64,000 nucleotides of DNA. It comes from VRUE01 sp963712595. Lineage in GTDB: Bacteria > Actinomycetota > Thermoleophilia > Solirubrobacterales > 70-9. The number at the start of each line of letters is the position of its first letter. The first letter of the stretch is position 1. Shown here in pieces: positions 24,492-34,300 of this stretch. Under the pieces are notes generated by a model that was given only the letters and a program-made list of their open reading frames with translations, had not been told where the DNA came from and made no database searches. Made by a program: the position numbers and the translations under genes. Location of the stretch: NCBI GenBank assembly GCA_963712595.1, contig CAVQIM010000001.1, positions 310,001 through 374,000 on the forward strand, given 5' to 3'.

Positions 24492-24523
24492 GGCCTGGGA
24501 TCGTGCTCACACGATCCCAGGCC
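24492..24523. terminator. Hairpin after P3, probable terminator
   Basis: Perfect 14-bp arms (GGCCTGGGATCGTG and complement) around CTCA, 42 nt after the P3 stop on the minus strand. Same core as the hairpins of the other P genes. Confidence 0.7.
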
Positions 24524-24564
24524 ATGGTTGCCTACCTGCGTTTCCTGGTTACCTACGACGGGCC

Positions 24565-25275
24565 CTAGATAATTCCCCAAGTGCAGTTTTCGTGGGCACC
24601 AGTGAGATACACCCATAGGCTACCTAATATGTTTGCGTTGTTTGCGCCGTATTTAAGCTGGTGTAACTTGAACGATCCGGAGGCTTCTTCTACTAAGTGT
24701 TTGACTTGATCTCCGGTGGTGTGGAATAAAGCGTCTACTTCGCCTTTGATGTCGGCAGAGGCTCCACTTGGGCAGTTTTTGAAGAAAATTTTTGTGAATA
24801 GCCCGCCAGCTTCTTTAGGTTTGACTGCGACGATTGTTTTGCTTCCACCTGCGCCTGTATGTAATAATACTAAGAGTAATGCTTCGGCAGTGATGTGCCC
24901 TTTGTTCGTGCCCGCAGTGCGATCCGCCGCAGTTGGATAAATTTCGCATTCTGAGATCAGCGATAAAGACGGGCTCGTTCCATAGGCTAAGCACCCTTTG
25001 ATTAAAACTTTCCCATGACCGATGCCTTCTGAAGCTAATATGGTCGTACTTTCAACTGTAAATTGACTGCAGTCGATCTCTAAGTTGATGGCCGGGACAT
25101 CGAGTGCCCCTAATAAGTCAATTTCCCCAGCGCCGGTTGCATCTAATGTAGTGCTACCTAAGACTAAGACTTTGCCTGTGGTAGCGGGGGCCTCTACAGG
25201 GGCAATGGCCATCAGGCTAAGGACCGCCAGGCAAGATAGGCCAAGGACGTTAAATCCGCACTTCTTAAGGTACAT
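24565..25275 (-). CDS. Secreted protein, P family, copy P3
   Basis: 236 residues from the ATG with AGGAGC upstream (an earlier Met 11 codons back has no such site). Signal peptide ends near 30. Keeps N-L-E-I-D-C-S-Q-F, S-E-C-E-I-Y-P-T-A-A-D-R-T-A-G-T-N-K-G, K-I-F-F-K-N-C-P-S-G-A-S-A-D-I-K-G and W-G-I-I at the end, so the final Cys of P1/P2 is lost. More similar to P4 than to P1/P2. Very AT-rich codons. Lies between the transposase relic and block B. Confidence 0.84.
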   Translation of the reverse strand: MYLKKCGFNVLGLSCLAVLSLMAIAPVEAPATTGKVLVLGSTTLDATGAGEIDLLGALDVPAINLEIDCSQFTVESTTILASEGIGHGKVLIKGCLAYGTSPSLSLISECEIYPTAADRTAGTNKGHITAEALLLVLLHTGAGGSKTIVAVKPKEAGGLFTKIFFKNCPSGASADIKGEVDALFHTTGDQVKHLVEEASGSFKLHQLKYGANNANILGSLWVYLTGAHENCTWGII

Positions 25276-25356
25276 TTGTTTGCTCCTTTGTCGCGTGATA
25301 GTCAGCAAAAGCCCAAAGCTTCCGCAAATAGGAGTCTTGTACAGTTAGCACTCGAT

Positions 25357-25392
25357 GGTCAAGCTTTTAACGCAATTGTTTTTTAGCTTTAT
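25357..25392 (-). promoter_or_regulatory. Upstream box and -35 of P3
   Basis: Minus strand: box AAAAAACAATTGCGTTAAAAG followed by TTGACC (25362-25357), like the other L/P genes, but the GATGCT -10 is not at the expected place; CAAGAC lies there instead. The promoter may be weaker or the -10 different. Confidence 0.4.
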
Positions 25393-26204
25393 TAACCCCG
25401 CACATAAGCAGTGACCAAGAGCCCCACGTTCCCCGATGTGTCGAGGACCGCTTTGCGCAGAGTCATCGGGTCAAAGCCCTTCGCGGGCGAGAGGGACTTC
25501 GGTAGGGCGTAGAGGGCAAAGACGTAGGTTTCCCCTTCGCCTTCTGGGCAGACCGAGTAGCCCTCCTTGCCGAAGCTGTTGCGGCCGAGGGTCACGCCCT
25601 TGGGGAGCTTGCCTTCCTCGATGCCTTCGAGACTCGGATCGATTCCGGCAACCGCCCAGTCGAAGAAGATCGCCTGATCGATCGGTTCGACGTTCATCGT
25701 GAAGAGGATCAGTTCCTCTGTCCCAGCGGGGATGCCGCTCCATTTGAGCTCCGGCCAGCTGTCCTTGCCGTCGCAGGTGTATTCGGCGGGCAGCGCCTGC
25801 ACCGATTCCGCTGCCGGGCCCAAGGCTGGGCTTTGCAGCGACATATCGGCCACCGTCGTCTCGGCTTCTTCTTGAGGAGTCGCCCCCCTCTCCGGCGGGC
25901 CTTTGGGCGGGGTGATGCCCGGCCCTTGCTTTGCCTTGTCGTTGCCCTGCCCGGAGCTGGCGGGAAGGCTCGCCCCTTCGGAGGCGGCTGTGCTCGGCGC
26001 CTGCGTGGATCCAGCCTCCGAGCTCGAACCGGAGCTCGAGCCGGAACCAGAACCAGAGGTGGAGGTGGAGGCGCCCCCATCAGAGCCTCCCCCGCAGCCG
26101 GGCAGCGCCAGCGCGACCCCAACCACGAGCACCAGGAAGACCCTGGTGCCCGTGGCCTTGGCCCTGGGCGCTATTCGACCGTCAGCGCCTGTTCTCTGTG
26201 CCAT
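25392..26204 (-). CDS. PEBP (YbhB/YbcL)-like lipoprotein, block B
   Basis: Protein identical to the block-A copy: lipobox Cys, low-complexity linker, PEBP-type domain. Only the last codon and stop differ (Gly GGT then TAA), because the repeat edge lies here and the following DNA is the P3 promoter region. That the frame closes properly on both sides of the breakpoint suggests the copy is functional. Confidence 0.85.
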   Translation of the reverse strand: MAQRTGADGRIAPRAKATGTRVFLVLVVGVALALPGCGGGSDGGASTSTSGSGSGSSSGSSSEAGSTQAPSTAASEGASLPASSGQGNDKAKQGPGITPPKGPPERGATPQEEAETTVADMSLQSPALGPAAESVQALPAEYTCDGKDSWPELKWSGIPAGTEELILFTMNVEPIDQAIFFDWAVAGIDPSLEGIEEGKLPKGVTLGRNSFGKEGYSVCPEGEGETYVFALYALPKSLSPAKGFDPMTLRKAVLDTSGNVGLLVTAYVRG

Positions 26205-26803
26205 TCGAACGCTTCCGTCGGGAAGACGCCGTTCCACTCGATTTTCTGACCCATAGCTTTCAGTTCAGTTTTCGTCGCTTCAAGCGTCGCTTTGCTGAAC
26301 GTCGCGCTTTCGGTCGCGTTGTCGATCGAGCCACCTGCGCTGCCGGTGACCGTGACCGTGGTCCCATTCAACACGCAAAGTTCACCGGAGTAGACAATTT
26401 TGACTTTGACCGCTTCGATGATGATGTAGTTGGTGGTTGAGACTTTGGTCAGTTTCGATGCCCACGGCAGTTCTTTTGCTTCGATGGTTTTCACGAAGCA
26501 ATAGGGGCTGTCCGTGTGGCAGTTGTAGAGGGGGAGTTCGGTGACGCTTCCCTCACCGGTCCCTTCTTTGTTTTTGATCGTCAGCTTGTAGAGGAAGTTT
26601 TCGCATTTGGTGGTGAGGCCGGGAATGGTCATGCCACTCTCGACCGCGCCTCCGAGGATCGTTTCCGAGCCCGTCAGCGATTCGTTTGCGAACTTCCAAG
26701 CGGGGGCGGCACTGGCTGATGTCGAGAGCGCCATGCTGGCAACAAGGGCCAACATTGCCGCCAACACGCCCCGCCGCAAGAGACTCTTTGCTTTGCGGTT
26801 CAT
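26171..26803 (-). CDS. Secreted 210-aa protein, block B
   Basis: Identical to the block-A protein, with the same AGGAAGAG ribosome site, signal peptide and six-Cys pattern. Overlaps the lipoprotein start by 34 nt as in block A. Function unknown. Confidence 0.82.
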   Translation of the reverse strand: MNRKAKSLLRRGVLAAMLALVASMALSTSASAAPAWKFANESLTGSETILGGAVESGMTIPGLTTKCENFLYKLTIKNKEGTGEGSVTELPLYNCHTDSPYCFVKTIEAKELPWASKLTKVSTTNYIIIEAVKVKIVYSGELCVLNGTTVTVTGSAGGSIDNATESATFSKATLEATKTELKAMGQKIEWNGVFPTEAFEWHREQALTVE

Positions 26804-26834
26804 CTTCTCTTCCTTTCCTTGCGCGCGAAGCGGG

Positions 26835-27740
26835 TTATGGATTTTCTTCATTGTTTTTTTTCACCGCGACTGCGGTCGCCTGGTAGATCGTGTTTTTGAG
26901 TTTCGCCGTGTTGTTGCCAGCGGTCGTGGTGCCGAGCTGGCTGTTGATGATTGGGTTGACCAGGAAGGAGATAATCCCCCCGCAGCCGCTGGCGCCGGGC
27001 GCAGACCAAGCGTTGTCGACCAGTTCTGCGTCTTTGACCTTCAGCACGCGGCCCAGTTCGAGGAATTCGAAGGTCCCCAGCGAGCCCATGATCGATTCGT
27101 TGGGTTTCGGCGGGCTGGTTTTGCCCGTCGTCAGTTCGAAGGTGATCGGCGATGTGCTCGATCCGACGAAGCAGGATTTACCCAGGAAAGGGTTTTCCAG
27201 GTGGACCTTGACCGGCATTTTCAGCGCAACGCCGATCTGTTCGCCGAAGTGTTCGTTGGAGACCCGGATGTCGGAGGCCGCTTTGGCCAGTTCCAGGGTC
27301 GAGGTCAGGCCCGTGATTTCGTTTTCAAAGAAGAATTTGATCAGGGCTTTGACAAGAAATGGCGCTCCTGCTTCGGGCACGATGCCCGCCAGGCCTCCGG
27401 GGACTTTCTGAGGGGCTTTGGAGAGCGCGATTTTGTTCGTCGGTTCGACGAATTTGGCAAACGCCGCTTCTGGCCCTTCTTCGGCGGGTTCGGTGAGCCC
27501 GCCCTGCAGGACGACTTCTTTTTCGACCGGCACCGACTTTTTGCCGAGTTTGACTTCGCCGCCCGTGGAGGTCGACTTGAAGCAGCGTTCGACCACGGGG
27601 TTGGTGTAGGGGCAGAATTCGAAGTTTTTGAATTCGCCCGTCAGTTTCGCCGAGGCTGGCCCGGCGAGAGCGAGGAGGGCGAGCGCGCTGATCAACAGTG
27701 CCGCGCTCACCGCCCCCGTGGACTTCACATGCATTCGCAT
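26835..27740 (-). CDS. Secreted protein, L family, copy L3 (block B)
   Basis: Identical to the block-A L3 protein, 301 residues, same start with AGGAGC. The lack of any change between two L3 copies, against clear differences among L1, L2 and L3, points to recent duplication or conversion of this segment. Confidence 0.85.
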   Translation of the reverse strand: MRMHVKSTGAVSAALLISALALLALAGPASAKLTGEFKNFEFCPYTNPVVERCFKSTSTGGEVKLGKKSVPVEKEVVLQGGLTEPAEEGPEAAFAKFVEPTNKIALSKAPQKVPGGLAGIVPEAGAPFLVKALIKFFFENEITGLTSTLELAKAASDIRVSNEHFGEQIGVALKMPVKVHLENPFLGKSCFVGSSTSPITFELTTGKTSPPKPNESIMGSLGTFEFLELGRVLKVKDAELVDNAWSAPGASGCGGIISFLVNPIINSQLGTTTAGNNTAKLKNTIYQATAVAVKKNNEENP

Positions 27741-27817
27741 ATCTCTTGCTCCTATTGCTCGTTGGACTGGGTATCTGCTGCTCGAAAGCTTTTGAGAGGG
27801 GCGAGATGGGCTCTGCT

Positions 27818-30800
27818 CTAGCGTTTTCCTCGCCGGTGCTTTTTGTGCTTGGCCTTGCCCTTGCAGTCGCTCTTGACCACTGGGCGGAGCTCGACGCGGC
27901 GGCCGTTTTGGGCCGCGAGCTTTACGGTGGCCCGGGTCGCCGCGGGCTTTAGCTTGCAGAGGTTGGCGCTGTTGATCAGAAGGCCCTTTTTGGCGCCGCG
28001 CGCTTTGACCACCAGCTTGCTCACCGGCACGTCGGGGGTGTCTTCGAAGGTGAAGCGAATGCCGCCGTTGACCGAGTCGACGCGGGCCGAGACGACGGCG
28101 TCCACCTGGCCGTGCAGATCGAAGACGACATCGGGCAGTTCGTGGCTCGAGGAGCGTAGGTAGACCGGGCCTTTTACGGGATCGTCCAGCAGCGGCGTGA
28201 TCGCCATCGCCTCGCCGTAGATCGAGGCCGCCGGGCACTGCTTGGCGGCGAACTGCACCCTGGTGCAGACGGTGCCGATGTGGGCTTGGTCGAGGAACTC
28301 CGAGCGGGGCAGGGTGACCGCGGCGCTGGCGGTGTTCGCCCCGCCCGGCGGGAAGGTCACGGTCGAGGTCAGCGCCGGGTGACCGGTGCGCTTGCTCTGC
28401 CCCTTCAGCTTGAAGGAGAGCTTTGGCTTGTAGGCAAGATCGGCGCAGCCACCGACGCCGAAGGGGGCAGAGAGCGAAGCCGTCTTGCCGAATACCGACG
28501 TCGTCGTGGCGAGGATCGTCTTTGACTCGCAATTTGTCGGGTTAAGCGTGAACTGGTCGCGATCGATCAATAGCGAGGCCGCTCTGAGGTCGAGCGGGAT
28601 GCCGTAGAGGATCGAGGGCAGGGGGTCGGTTACGGCCCTTGCCGTGGCAGCTTCGGGGTCGATGTAGGCGGCGGCTCTGACCACGACCGTGCCCAGATCG
28701 AAGGGGCCCGATACCGCCGGGACGATCGTCACGAAGCTGATCGGGGCGCCCTTGTAGGGGCCGGCCAGGTAGACCTTGCCGGGAACGTGGACGAGGGTGT
28801 CCGATGGCCCTGCGCCGGCGGCGGCGTCGATCGTGCCGATCGCAGAGGCCGCCGGACAGCTGGGGTTGGCTTGCTCGATCGCCCCTTCGTTGGCGTTGGA
28901 GCGCGAGCGCGCTTGGGCGATCTGGGCCTCTGAGCAGTACGGGACTCCGGCCACCTTGGCCAGCAGGCCTTTGGGCAGCTTCACCTCCAGGCCGCCGATC
29001 GGCTGGGAGCCGTCCTCGCGCGAGAGCTTCATCGTGAAGGGGGTGTAGGCGCCGGCTTGCTGGGAGAGCGTGCCGGGGTCGAAGCTGGGCTGGTTCGGTT
29101 CGCTCCCCGCCGCGGTCGGGCACTCCCCCCCGCCCGGGGTCGAGGCGATCGCGAAGGAGTCGGCTGGCTGGGCGCCCGGGCCCTGCGGTGCGCTCCAGGG
29201 GACGAGCTCTGTGGTGGTGGTGTGAGTGCCACAGGTGGCCGGCGTGCGCAGGGAGGCACGGGCGCCCTCGAAGGTCCTGATCCGCACGTCTTCCAGCGGC
29301 AGCTCGGGGCCTTCGCTCAAGACGTTGGTCAGCTGGCCGGTCTGTGGGTCCGCCCGCACCTCGGCCGCGAACTTCGCCACCGTCCCTGACTTTTCATCGT
29401 CTACGGCGAAATAGATCGCTAGGAGAGAGCCGAACGCGTTTTGAAATGGCTCTGCGAGATAAACAGACCCCAAGACCGGCCGCGGGATCGCGTGGCCCTG
29501 GGAGTCGCGCTGGATTTTGTGGGTCGTCTCATCGATCTGGGCCAAAAGCGGCGTCGTTGCTTCAAAGCTGCCCACCTTGGCGTTGTCGGGGCATTGGGCC
29601 GGGACCTTGCTGAAGTGGATCGGCGCCGCCCCCACCGCCGTCATCAGGCCGATTTGCTCGTTCGTGCACACGCCCTGGCCCCCGGCTGCGGCGGGATTGA
29701 CCACTAGACCGGGAGGCAGCGTCACCGCCGCGTCTTTCAGGTTCGCCGTCGCGGCGCCTTTCAGCTCCACTTCCTGGGGCTGGTGCAGGTTGAAGTCAAG
29801 CGCAGCCGGGCTGTCGGCGACGTTGGTCGAGGGCTGGGCTTTGATCGTCGGCTTGAAGTCGAGTTTCTCGCAACCGCTGACCCCGACCGGCGTCCCGCCG
29901 ACGTCGGCTGTCTCCACGCTTCGTTCGTGAAAGACGCCCATCTCCTCCCAGCTGTCCGCCAGCGCCCTGATCTCAAGCGGCCCCGTGCACTGGCTCGGCA
30001 TGCTTATCGCCGCCGTCACAAGCGGTTCGTCCGCCGGACAGGAGCCGCCGTCTTTAGAGCATTTCCGGCTGCGGATCTGATCGTGGCTCTCCCCCGTCGG
30101 ATCGCCCCAGATCTGGCTCTGCCCCCCCAGCACCGGGTTTCGGGGGAAGGCCAGCACGTCCCCCACCGTCCCCGTGATCCCGTAGTCCCCGTCGCTTCTA
30201 ACCGATCCCGTTACGTGCACGAAGATCCCCACCCCTACCGCGTCGAAGCCCAATGCCGCCGCCGTCCCCGCCGGCGGCACCATGTTGTAGAGGGGGTCGG
30301 TGGTGAGGGTTGGCCCGCCGACGGTCGTCATCACGTTGACCACGCCCACTTGGGAGTCCCGCGGGCAGCCGGGAGACAGCTGTGACTCCAGCTGGGCCTC
30401 GGTGCAGAGCACCGGCGTCGCCGCCGGGTTGATCACGAAGCCGCGCGGCAGATCGATCTGCAACTCGTGCAGGTGCCCACCGGCGGAGGCCAACACTTCG
30501 CCTTTCGGCACTTCCACCGGCAGGCCGAAGTTGAGGCTGAGCTGGTCGGGATGGGTGCCCGCCAGGCTCGTCGCCGAGCCGTCGGCGTTGCTGAGCAGCA
30601 CACCGAGGCCGCTCGGGCCTTCGAGGAAGTCGAACTCGGCCGTTGTCGGGGTGACCGGGAGCGGGGCGGTCGTGTCGACCACCTCGCCCGCGCCACCGCC
30701 GCTAACGCTTGCTTTTGCCTCGAGCGGCGCTTCGGGCCCGGACACATCGACCCCGATCACGGCCTGCAGCCAGCGGCCGGGGTGGACCGGACCCTTGGTC

Positions 30801-31144
30801 TCGCAGCTGACCGCAGGGGGCGTGACCGTGCAGTTGAGGTCTTCGGAGTCGGGATCGCCCACCGATCCCCCCGTACTGGAGACCTGCGGCACGACTCCAG
30901 GCGGCAAGGTCACCTCCAGCTCGATCGGTTCATTTGCCGGCGGCGCTTCCTCCGCGGTCCCCGCCCCGACGTTGGTCGCCATCACCAACAGCCTCGCTTT
31001 CTCGCCGGGCGTGAAGTTGCTGGGCAATGGAGAGACCGTCAGCCTCCAGGCCGGCTTGGGGTCGAAGGCAGCCGGCGCCTGTTGAGCGGGCACAAGCAGG
31101 ACGCCCAAAAGGAGCAGCCCCAATGCAACCCTAGACGCCCCCAT
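27818..31144 (-). CDS. Large secreted 1108-aa protein, block B
   Basis: Same length as the block-A protein. Start at the ATG of M-G-A-S-R-V-A-L-G, giving a clean signal peptide (to P-A-Q-Q-A-P-A-A-F). An ATG 54 codons upstream would fuse the L-gene relic to the front and put the signal inside, so it is rejected. The first ~330 residues differ from block A in patches (for example S-P-L-P-S-N-F-T-P-G-E-K-A against P-V-P-S-N-L-T-P-G-E-E-A); the rest is identical except one short patch (N-Q-P-S-F-D-P-G). Basic C-terminus conserved. Confidence 0.82.
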   Translation of the reverse strand: MGASRVALGLLLLGVLLVPAQQAPAAFDPKPAWRLTVSPLPSNFTPGEKARLLVMATNVGAGTAEEAPPANEPIELEVTLPPGVVPQVSSTGGSVGDPDSEDLNCTVTPPAVSCETKGPVHPGRWLQAVIGVDVSGPEAPLEAKASVSGGGAGEVVDTTAPLPVTPTTAEFDFLEGPSGLGVLLSNADGSATSLAGTHPDQLSLNFGLPVEVPKGEVLASAGGHLHELQIDLPRGFVINPAATPVLCTEAQLESQLSPGCPRDSQVGVVNVMTTVGGPTLTTDPLYNMVPPAGTAAALGFDAVGVGIFVHVTGSVRSDGDYGITGTVGDVLAFPRNPVLGGQSQIWGDPTGESHDQIRSRKCSKDGGSCPADEPLVTAAISMPSQCTGPLEIRALADSWEEMGVFHERSVETADVGGTPVGVSGCEKLDFKPTIKAQPSTNVADSPAALDFNLHQPQEVELKGAATANLKDAAVTLPPGLVVNPAAAGGQGVCTNEQIGLMTAVGAAPIHFSKVPAQCPDNAKVGSFEATTPLLAQIDETTHKIQRDSQGHAIPRPVLGSVYLAEPFQNAFGSLLAIYFAVDDEKSGTVAKFAAEVRADPQTGQLTNVLSEGPELPLEDVRIRTFEGARASLRTPATCGTHTTTTELVPWSAPQGPGAQPADSFAIASTPGGGECPTAAGSEPNQPSFDPGTLSQQAGAYTPFTMKLSREDGSQPIGGLEVKLPKGLLAKVAGVPYCSEAQIAQARSRSNANEGAIEQANPSCPAASAIGTIDAAAGAGPSDTLVHVPGKVYLAGPYKGAPISFVTIVPAVSGPFDLGTVVVRAAAYIDPEAATARAVTDPLPSILYGIPLDLRAASLLIDRDQFTLNPTNCESKTILATTTSVFGKTASLSAPFGVGGCADLAYKPKLSFKLKGQSKRTGHPALTSTVTFPPGGANTASAAVTLPRSEFLDQAHIGTVCTRVQFAAKQCPAASIYGEAMAITPLLDDPVKGPVYLRSSSHELPDVVFDLHGQVDAVVSARVDSVNGGIRFTFEDTPDVPVSKLVVKARGAKKGLLINSANLCKLKPAATRATVKLAAQNGRRVELRPVVKSDCKGKAKHKKHRRGKR

Positions 31145-31177
31145 CGGTGACCCCCATCGATCTTCTCTGGGTTCCCG

Positions 31178-31279
31178 GATGATCGGCGAGGTAGAGGAGC
31201 CCACGTAGCAGGATTGACCCAGGAAAGGGTTTTCCAGGTGGGTCTTGGCCAGCTTTTTTTCGAAGAAGAATTCGATCAG
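31178..31279 (-). pseudogene. L-family gene relic, block B
   Basis: A minus-strand frame reads L-I-E-F-F-F-E-K-K, then jumps to T-H-L-E-N-P-F-L-G-Q-S-C-Y-V-G-S-S-T-S-P-I. Compared with L3 the stretch between F-F-F-E and the H-L-E-N-P block (about 35 residues) is deleted and both ends are gone. The frame is by chance open into the 1108-aa gene. Confidence 0.78.
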
Positions 31280-31302
31280 CTGGCGGGGGATAAGAATGAG
31301 CC

Positions 31303-34300
31303 TCATCGTCCCGCCCTCCCGCTCTGCTTCCCGTTACTGTTGTGCCGCCCTTTTCCTCCCCGGCGTTTATGGGGCTTTTTCGCCACGCAGCGGGTCTTGC
31401 CTTTTGCTTTGACCAGTCGCTTTGGCTTGCGACAAGGCTTTTTGACCCGTTCTTTGACGTTTCCCCCACCATCAGCCTTGGTCACCGGCGAGGGTGGAGA
31501 CGGAGGCTGGGGGGATGGATCGTGGCAGTCCTCGGTGCTGAGGCAGATGTCGGGGACTTCGTTTTGCCCAGCCAGCCCCCCACCGACCTTCACGTCATAC
31601 ACATCCATCACCTCGTCTATGTCCTGGCGCACCAGCGACGAGCGCGTGACGATGAAGACATCGTCGCCATTGGCCGAGGCGTCGAGGAAGAAGGAGGGGT
31701 AGGGGCTGTTGCCGGCCGAGAGAAGGTGCAGGCAGCCGCCATTTTGGGCTTCTGATTTGCAGGAGCCCGTCCCCCTGGCCTCCCACTCATAGATGTCCTG
31801 GCAGGCGGGGAAGCTCTGTATGTCTGAACCCACGGTTTTACAACCCGAAGCGCCGTTGGTGTCGGCCCTCACCAGCGCGTCGGTCGATTCGAAGAAGACC
31901 CGGTTACCGTCAGCCGAGAGGCTACGCGAGAGCGTCGAGGCCGGACTTTCAGGCAGTATCACCGAGTTCGAAATTGGCTTCGTCGGAATTCCCACGGGCG
32001 CTTCCCCGCTCGGGCGGCAGCTCACGCAGGTAAGCCCCTCCCCCGCCTGGTACCGATAGAGCTCCGAAGTTCCTTCGTTGTCGTAAGAGGTCAGCTGGCG
32101 TCGTGAAGTGAACAACAGCGTCCCCGCATCCTCATTGAGACGGGCGGTCTTTTGGAAGAGGCTCGCACTCGGGACCACGCCCGCTGGCGTCCCCGTCCAG
32201 TTCGCCTCGTCCTCGATCCGCGCGATGAAGCTGATCGTGCCGTTGTGCCAGAGGTAGAGGTTGCAGATGCCGCCTCCCGTGCCGAGGACTTTCCTGCAAT
32301 TGCCCGGCGCCGCACTTTCGCCCTCCTCGTTCGGTGAGCCCTGTAGTCCTCCCGGCACGCCATTGGCGACAAAGTAAACGCGCGAGCCATCCGCAGAGAC
32401 CGCCAACACACCCCTCGCTTCGATCCCGTTGGTATCGCTCGTATCAACGGCGAGGTCGGTAAGTTTGCCCGTCACGGCGTCGTAGCGGTAGAGGTCGTTG
32501 CCGGGGTTGGCCACCGCTTCCTGGTTTGCCGCCCAGTAGATGTGGGTGCCATCTACGGCCACCCCGCGCGGGTGGTCGGCGGGCTTGATCCATTCTTTTC
32601 GTTCAGTTTCTGTCCCTTTCAGTTCCAGGTCGGCCCGCCCGATCGCGTTTTCCCCCTCTCGCGCCCAGTAAACATGGCCAGCGTCAAGTGCGATGCCGCG
32701 TGCGCCTGGTTTGCCAGGGTGTTCGCTGTCAAAGACGAATTTGAGACTCGTTGTATCACCGTCAAGGTCAAAACGCCGAATGGAGCTGAACTCCTTATTG
32801 GCACCGCTGTCGACCGTCATATAGATATGGGTTGCGTTAACCGCTATTCCCTGAGGTGTATGTTCGAAGCCGCCTTCTCCCACCTGGATGAAGTCACCAT
32901 CGACTTCTCCCCCTTTCACCGCTCCCGATTTCGCCCGCCCAATCGTCCGTGTGGCGTCGTCTTTGCCCGCGTTTGCCCAGTAGATGAATTCGCTGTTGAC
33001 CGCGATCCCCTGGGGATTGGTCGCCTGCAGTTTTTCTTCTCCGCCTGCTTCTTTGCCCTCGATGTATTCGGCGTCGATTCCTTCGACCCCGCCTAGGCCA
33101 CCTAGTTTGGCCCTGCCGATAGAGCCGTGACCAGGCTGGTCATCGGGCGCGTTGGTCCAGTAGACGTATTCGCCCGCAGGGTCGACTGCCACGTATTGCG
33201 GCCTGGCGGGAACTTTGCTGAAAACGCCAGGTTCGACTTCTATTTCGACTTCAGGGACGGCGATAAACGTCGGTTCTTCGTCTTCGGGCTCGCTCGTCCC
33301 CAGTTTCGCCCGCCCGATCAAGTTGGTGCTCGGGTCCGCCCAGTAGATGTGCGAACCCGAGATCGCGATGCCTTTCGCCTTGGCGGGGAGGAATTCGAAT
33401 TCCTCGCCTTTGCCGTCAGCGATGTTGCCGCGGGCGATCGCCGCGACTTTGGTCGGTTCGGGACCGGTGGTGGCGTCGTTGGTGAGCTTCTCCGAGGAGG
33501 TGAAGAAGGCCTGAGAGCCGTCCGGGGTCGCGGCCATGAAAGCAGCCGGCTGGACGCCCGCGGCGTCAGTGCCTTCTTTTCCGTTGCCTTCATCCTTTTC
33601 AGAAGCCGAGACGTGGTCGGTCTGCGGGCTCGGGCCAAGCGGGTCCTCGCGCATATAGATCTGCCCCCCGCCGGCTGTGAAGTAGGCCCTGCTGCCGTCT
33701 TCGGAGACCGCGTGCTCCTCCTGGGTGTAGTAGCTGCTGAGCGCGCCGCCGAAGGTGAGAGGAACTCCGCTGTCGCCATTGACCCAGTCATAGGGCCCGG
33801 CAAAGGAGCCGCCCGCGGGGGCGCAGGGAGACAAGGCGGGGGCACATTCTGGGTCGGGCAGCGCACCGACCAAGGCGATCTCTTCGCTCGTGCGATCCCA
33901 GACGTAGAGGTTGTTCCTGGCGGGGGCATCGCCTTCTGTGAGGTCGATGCCGAAGGCCTCGAAGAAGACCAAAGAGCCGTCGGCGCTGGCACCGACGAAG
34001 TTCGGCTGGGGGCCGGCGACATAGGGGTAGATCTGGGTCAGCGAGCCGCCGGCGGTGGGGGTGTCGAGGAAGGTCGAGGTGTCCGGTTCACCAAAGTTCT
34101 GTGCCCAGCTGAAGACACGGGCGAAGTCGGGCGTCCAGCCCACCGCGCGAGCGAGAGTGCCTGTCTCACCGGGAGGCAGGAGTCCCTGCGTCGTCCAACC
34201 CTGTGCGTTTCGCCTCGCCAGGTAAAGGGGCGGTTCCTGCGCGCCTTCGCCGCCGGGGATCGCCGAGGAGGTGGCGAAGGTGATCGCATCGCCGGCGGGC

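Noticed and set aside
31145..31306. Start of the block-B 1108-aa protein at an ATG 54 codons upstream, which would give a fusion with an L-family segment.
   Set aside because: It would bury the signal peptide; the inner ATG gives the same length as block A. The L segment is better read as a relic.
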